Made by a program: the position numbers and the translations under genes
NCBI GenBank assembly: GCA_034359265.1
Contig: CP136896.1
Span: 31,064,001-31,128,000, forward strand
Reading direction: 5' to 3'
DNA length: 64,000 nucleotides
DNA from: Canna indica
Taxonomy: Eukaryota; Streptophyta; Magnoliopsida; Zingiberales; Cannaceae
Notes under the pieces: generated by a model
What the model was told of the DNA's origin: nothing
The model's input: only the letters and a program-made list of their open reading frames with translations
Databases searched by the model: none
In this document: positions 60,201-64,000 of the stretch, piece after piece
Numbering within the stretch: position 1 is the stretch's first letter
Layout: each line of letters starts with the position of its first letter

Positions 60201-60830
60201 AATACATTTTATAATTGAAATATTCATACCCATATGAATTTTCATTTTCCTGTATACAACCTAGAAGGCAAATCACGCATCAAATTTCTTATTACCCAAT
60301 CACAAATATATATATACAACAAGTCAAGAAAAAAAACTCATATTTTCATAATCAAATAATAGTGTCGTTTTCATAACCAAAACAACTAAGTACCGAGTAT
60401 CTACAGTCGAGTATATTATCAAACAAATACAAACCTTACTAAAAGTCAAATCTTCCCTAACATCAACCGAATTGTGTAGTGCAAAATCATAACCAACATA
60501 CAAATCTTAACCAAATACAAATCTATTATCAACAAAATTAACAACCAACATGAAAATCATAACCTAGGTGGAGGTGGAGGTGGAGGTGGAGGTACGATGG
60601 AAGCTGAAGGTGAATCTGTTGATTGGAAAGCCGAGTTGTGTTAACATCAGCCGAAGTTGAGCTTCCACTTGTGCTTGTACTTGCGACTGCACTGTGATTG
60701 TTGTGATTACATTGATGCTTCTAATTCAATAAAAAGACACCTTACACATCCTAAATGTGCTACAACAACAGTTGGCATACAAAAAAATATGATTAAGTTC
60801 GCTTTTAATGTTGTACGAGTTGCAACTTAC
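60201..60830. other. Interior of CACTA-B or neighbouring DNA
   Basis: A (GGTGGA)n run at about 60567-60595 and an AT-rich remainder. The frame at 60657-60905 overlaps the MTR4-like exon antisense and is not a gene. Confidence 0.4.
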
Positions 60831-62127
60831 CATTCTACCAGGTACGTAGTACATAAGATCTTTTTAGGCCTGGTTATCTTTGACATAATCTTTTTTTCAA
60901 GTTGAGCTACTTCAAGTTCCAGATTGTGATATTCAGCAAGTTCAGCCTATGCTATTACAAAAATAAATTTACTTCACATGGAAAAACAGGAGAATGATTT
61001 TAGCTAAGACAAATTACCTCTCTAGAAGAATCAAGCAAAGCAGCTTCATGCTCCAATTTAGAAATCCTTTGCCCCATATCTGGAAATGCCTAAATTGAGT
61101 AATCAAATTATCTAACTAAGATGAGAAATACTAAGTCAAATTCAGTATTAATTAGAAATATTAATGACAACCTTCTCATACTGAAATTGATGAAATGAAT
61201 TTTTAATAACATGCTCAACTGTAAATTGACTCATCAAATAATGATTTTCCTTTTGTAGATTTTAAAATCAACAAACATCCCCTAAGTGCTTGTAGGAAGA
61301 TATCTGTTATGCTACCATTAATGATTAATCTATGAGTGATTATTAGCTCTAAGAACTTTCAACACTTTCTATGAGTAGTTTCAAGTATTCAAGTATGTTA
61401 AAGCTTCTCCTACTGCAACAACTTATGAAGGGCTAAAATATCATGAAGTTTGTAAAAGCATATTTTACCTTTTCATTAACCATTATCACACATATACCAT
61501 GCTCATCTTGTCCAGCTCTTCCACTCATCTATATAAGTAAACAATATGGAATGGGAAAGAATAATTCATAAGTACACCATGAAAAGTTCTAGAAATGAAG
61601 TCATTAATTGCAATAACATTGTTCTTTAATATTAATCATATTTTAGAATTCATTTTTCACGCATTCTATATAATTTTCTTTGGTTCCATTGTAAAGTGAA
61701 TATGAAAATTCTCTTACCTATATATATTCACCAATTCTGATGTATCGATTACTATCACCATCCCATTTCTTAACAGCTGTAAAGACAACTATTTTTGCTG
61801 GCATATTTAGTCCCATAGCGAACTGTGAATCAATTAAAAAGAATACATATCAAAAATCCATCCACTTCAATATAGTGATGATTAACGGATAAAAGTTTTT
61901 AAATTAAATAACAACTGTAAGCTAGATATTGCAGAATTCCCCACCAATGGATATTCTCTTAATCCAAACAACATATTTCTAGTTGCCACATAAGAAGTTA
62001 CTCGGTCACAATTTATTTGGAGAAGTTGTATTAAAAGAGATGAAAAATAAAGTTAAAAGAAAAACAAGTACTTAAGAAAGTAAAACATACAGTTTCAGTA
62101 GCAAAAAGGGCTTTCACAAGTCCTTCG
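60831..62127 (-). pseudogene. MTR4: Captured fragment of an MTR4/HEN2-type RNA helicase gene
   Basis: Six exon pieces on the minus strand, in gene order and with GT-AG edges: 62127-62091 (EGLVKALFATET), 61822-61718 ([24 protein letters not shown] then stop), 61528-61469 (MSGRAGQDEHGICVIMV), about 61236-61172 (QFTVEHVIKNSFHQFQYEK), 61089-61018 (AFPDMGQRISKLEHEAALL) and 60946-60831 (AELAEYHNLELEVAQLEKK). They match the end of the helicase domain (motifs V and VI) and the start of the arch of MTR4/HEN2, the nuclear exosome cofactor. It is dead: a CAG to TAG stop ends exon 2, motif VI has lost its RRG, exon 4 lacks four codons and exon 6 has a frameshift. Upstream helicase exons are absent. Retained introns exclude a processed copy. 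Confidence 0.85.
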
Positions 62128-62163
62128 TAAAAAAAAAAACAAAAAGAGCATCAAACATAGGAA

Positions 62164-62230
62164 ATGTACTGCTAGAAAAACCATTTAATACCTTGGAAAT
62201 GTACTACTAGAAAAACCATTTAATACCTTG
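62164..62230. repeat. 38-bp tandem duplication
   Basis: GGAAATGTACT(G/A)CTAGAAAAACCATTTAATACCTT occurs twice in a row with one change. 62231-62330 beyond it shows nothing. Confidence 0.9.
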
Positions 62231-62618
62231 AAAATTCTCATCTTTGATTTCTATTAAGTATGAAAAGGCTGACGTTTCACTTTTAGGGATATAAGAATAC
62301 AATTTCAATGTGAACAGACAAATGCTTTACAATAAGCTACGCCAACCAGCTCACGAGATCGCTACTGGAGTCCGCCCCCATCAGCTGCGTCGTACCTTAG
62401 GGTCACGCTCTGCAAAACAAACATAAGAGTAAAAGTGAGTATAAAACTCAGTGAATAGTTTCCCAATCCTTAGGAAATGGAATCCAGTAATGGCAGTTCA
62501 TACAATATATCAAGTAAGAGTGGATTCCAAGTTATATATGTGAGGAATACAATCTCATCCGACTCTACGGAAAACACTTTCTAAGTTCTGAATCTCAATT
62601 AGTCACTTTTTTAAGTTT

Positions 62619-62841
62619 CACTAGTCTAGGAAGGACCTCTAGAACTAGTACCCACTGTTTTTATGCTCGGGTCCACTGGTCTAGGAAGACCCTCTAGACT
62701 CAGTACCCACTAAATCTTTTATTGGGTTCACTAGTCTAGGAAGACCCTCTAGAATTAGTACCCAATTGAATCTCTTCTCGGGTTCACTGGTCTAGGAAGG
62801 TCCTCTAGAACCACTACCCAACTATGTTAGGAAGGCCCTCT
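62619..62841. repeat. Palindrome array of the Gypsy-2 LTR
   Basis: Four to five units of 40-55 bp. Each opens CACT(A/G)GTCTAGGAAG and closes CTCTAGA..AGT, so the arms around the GGAAG centre are complementary: ACTAGT with ACTAGT in unit 1, and ACTGG with a CCA-containing arm in unit 4. Confidence 0.8.
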
Positions 62842-62856
62842 GACCCATGATCACTC

Positions 62857-62960
62857 GTACGCTATGCGTACCACTCGGCCCACCAGCCCAATGTATCTCG
62901 TGCGCGGAGCGCACCTCTGGACCTATTAAGGCCCATAAATACCTCGTGCGCTATACACAC
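62857..62960. repeat. Three spaced 15-nt triloop hairpins
   Basis: GTACGC-TAT-GCGTAC (62857), GTGCGC-GGA-GCGCAC (62900) and GTGCGC-TAT-ACACAC (62946), 43-46 bp apart. Stem positions change in pairs between the first two. Confidence 0.85.
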
Positions 62961-64000
62961 CACTCGGCCCAACGTGGCTCGGACCACTACCCGAGAGTCA
63001 CATCCTCATGTCAACACACCCAAGGTTCACCTATCCTTGGTATCAACTAAAACCCTAATTATTTATGATGAACTAGGAACGTCACACCGAGCCCGCATCC
63101 CGGCTCGATTAAGATGCACTAGGAAAATTCAGCTTGCTGAATTCGTCCGATTCCTACCCCCACATTACTGTTCAAGTCACATACATCCATTCTATGTTCC
63201 CAACGTATACCTTACATGCAAATCGATAGGTTACATCAGTATCTTTCGCCTTAAATTGATTTCCCAAACTACTAAATCAAATCAGCATAGATTTGACTAA
63301 ATTTCAGCACATAACATATGAATCCCAGCATCTAAACCTATGAAATTTCAGCAATAAAACATGAAATTTCAGCATCTAAATCTTGCAAATTCAGCATATA
63401 AAGAAGAACTATGACTTCAGCATCATTACATCTCAGTTTTAGCATGTAGGATTAACACACACATCAATATATAATCAGCATATAAATCAGCCTAAGGTTT
63501 CAATTCACTTATAGAACTATGCCACCCTTTTATTCCTACAAGAAACTTATATAGCATGAGCATTATTCATACAATTAAATAGAAAAATTGCAGCCTACAC
63601 GTGGGCTGCTTCACCAAGGCAGCAGTAGCAAAATTGATTCCCATACTTAAGGTTACATGATCACACACATGAAGGTCTTCCACCCATTCAAATTAAAGAG
63701 GAATACTCACCCATGAACTCATGTGTTAGTAGCAGACGGCCACAAGAGGAGAGTACTTTAGCTAGTTTAGAGTTGTAATTTAACACTAAGCACTCATCTC
63801 CACTTCAACTTAAGTTAAAGAAGCAACCCAACTCACACACAAATTTCCAGGTTTCTTCCTTGTGAGATACGGCTAACAGAAAGAAGGAATCCCAAAGTCT
63901 AGGGTTCCCAATCCAACAACAACACATGTCGTAACCAAAGTCAATGAGAATTCCACCTACAAGACATATCATTCTTCTAAAATCAAATAAGAAATTAAAC

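Larger units (their letters stand above)
62331..64000 (-). repeat. Part of a third gypsy-type LTR (Gypsy-2)
   Basis: The order of short blocks is that of the Gypsy-1 LTR on the same strand: CTCTGCAAAACAAA, then a GTGAGT...AACTCAGTGAATAG segment, then a palindrome array, then an AT-rich tail with CATGAAATTTCAGC repeats. The sequence is otherwise different, so this is another family. The left edge is truncated and the right edge lies beyond the window. No coding frame is supported. Confidence 0.6.

Noticed and set aside
60470..60484. TAGTG at 60477 as the right end of CACTA-B
   Set aside because: Only seven bases match the left end, flanks differ (GAA and CAA), and no subterminal array precedes it.
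60831..61089. Reading the coiled-coil exons as the C-terminus of a CACTA tnpA gene
   Set aside because: Residue order (KLEHEAALLDSS, then AEYHNLELEVAQLEKK) and the upstream helicase motifs fit MTR4/HEN2, with exon edges in the right places.
1..64000. tRNA, rRNA or organelle-derived genes
   Set aside because: No cloverleaf with conserved loops or rRNA block was seen by eye; tRNA-like matches were only primer-binding sites. A tRNAscan run would settle it.

Overview
The window reads as nuclear DNA of a flowering plant. One multi-exon host gene, a cellulose synthase-like D (CSLD) glycosyltransferase, sits in a dense layer of nested plant transposable elements: Ty1/copia and Ty3/gypsy LTR elements, a LINE, CACTA (En/Spm) DNA elements and fold-back/MITE-like elements. 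I cannot name the species. Short introns (85-165 bp), AT-rich intergenic DNA and the LTR-element load fit an angiosperm. Names such as Copia-1 and CACTA-A are labels used only here.

Layout. 1-9351: Copia-1 on the minus strand, with its 3' LTR broken by a CACTA end and a MITE in its leader. 9954-19365: Copia-2, also minus, split at its protease by the complete CACTA-A element (11894-16554, 3-bp target duplication CAA). 20181-24143: the CSLD gene on the minus strand; six exons join to 3447 nt without a break (1148 codons plus stop). 25035-26376: fold-back element. 26380-32936: a LINE remnant split by Copia-3 (27676-32733, target duplication GATAA). 32937-41569: LTRs and a gag-only, pol-less element whose LTRs carry GGTCGACC palindrome clusters. 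41570-51720: a gypsy element and a partial duplication of the LINE + LTR + gypsy-LTR block; the LINE copy here lacks Copia-3 and so acts as an empty site. 51721-59747: LTR nests, a gypsy gag interrupted by a solo LTR (target duplication CTCTA), and two MITEs. 59748-62230: one end of a second CACTA family followed by a multi-exon, intron-containing but dead fragment of an MTR4/HEN2-type exosome RNA helicase gene. 62331-64000: part of a third gypsy-type LTR.

Only CSLD looks like a working host gene; a tnpA-like gene in CACTA-A may also be intact. CSLD proteins synthesise beta-1,4-linked wall glucan in the endomembrane system or plasma membrane. Everything else is transposon code in varying decay.

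The most unusual signals are: (1) the captured MTR4/HEN2 exons next to a CACTA end; (2) tandem imperfect-palindrome arrays in the gypsy LTRs, where the two arms of a unit change together, so pairing rather than sequence seems conserved, with a separate array of the same design in an unrelated gypsy LTR at the window end; (3) palindrome islands in the copia-type LTRs; (4) the duplicated composite block with an empty site and a microhomology junction.
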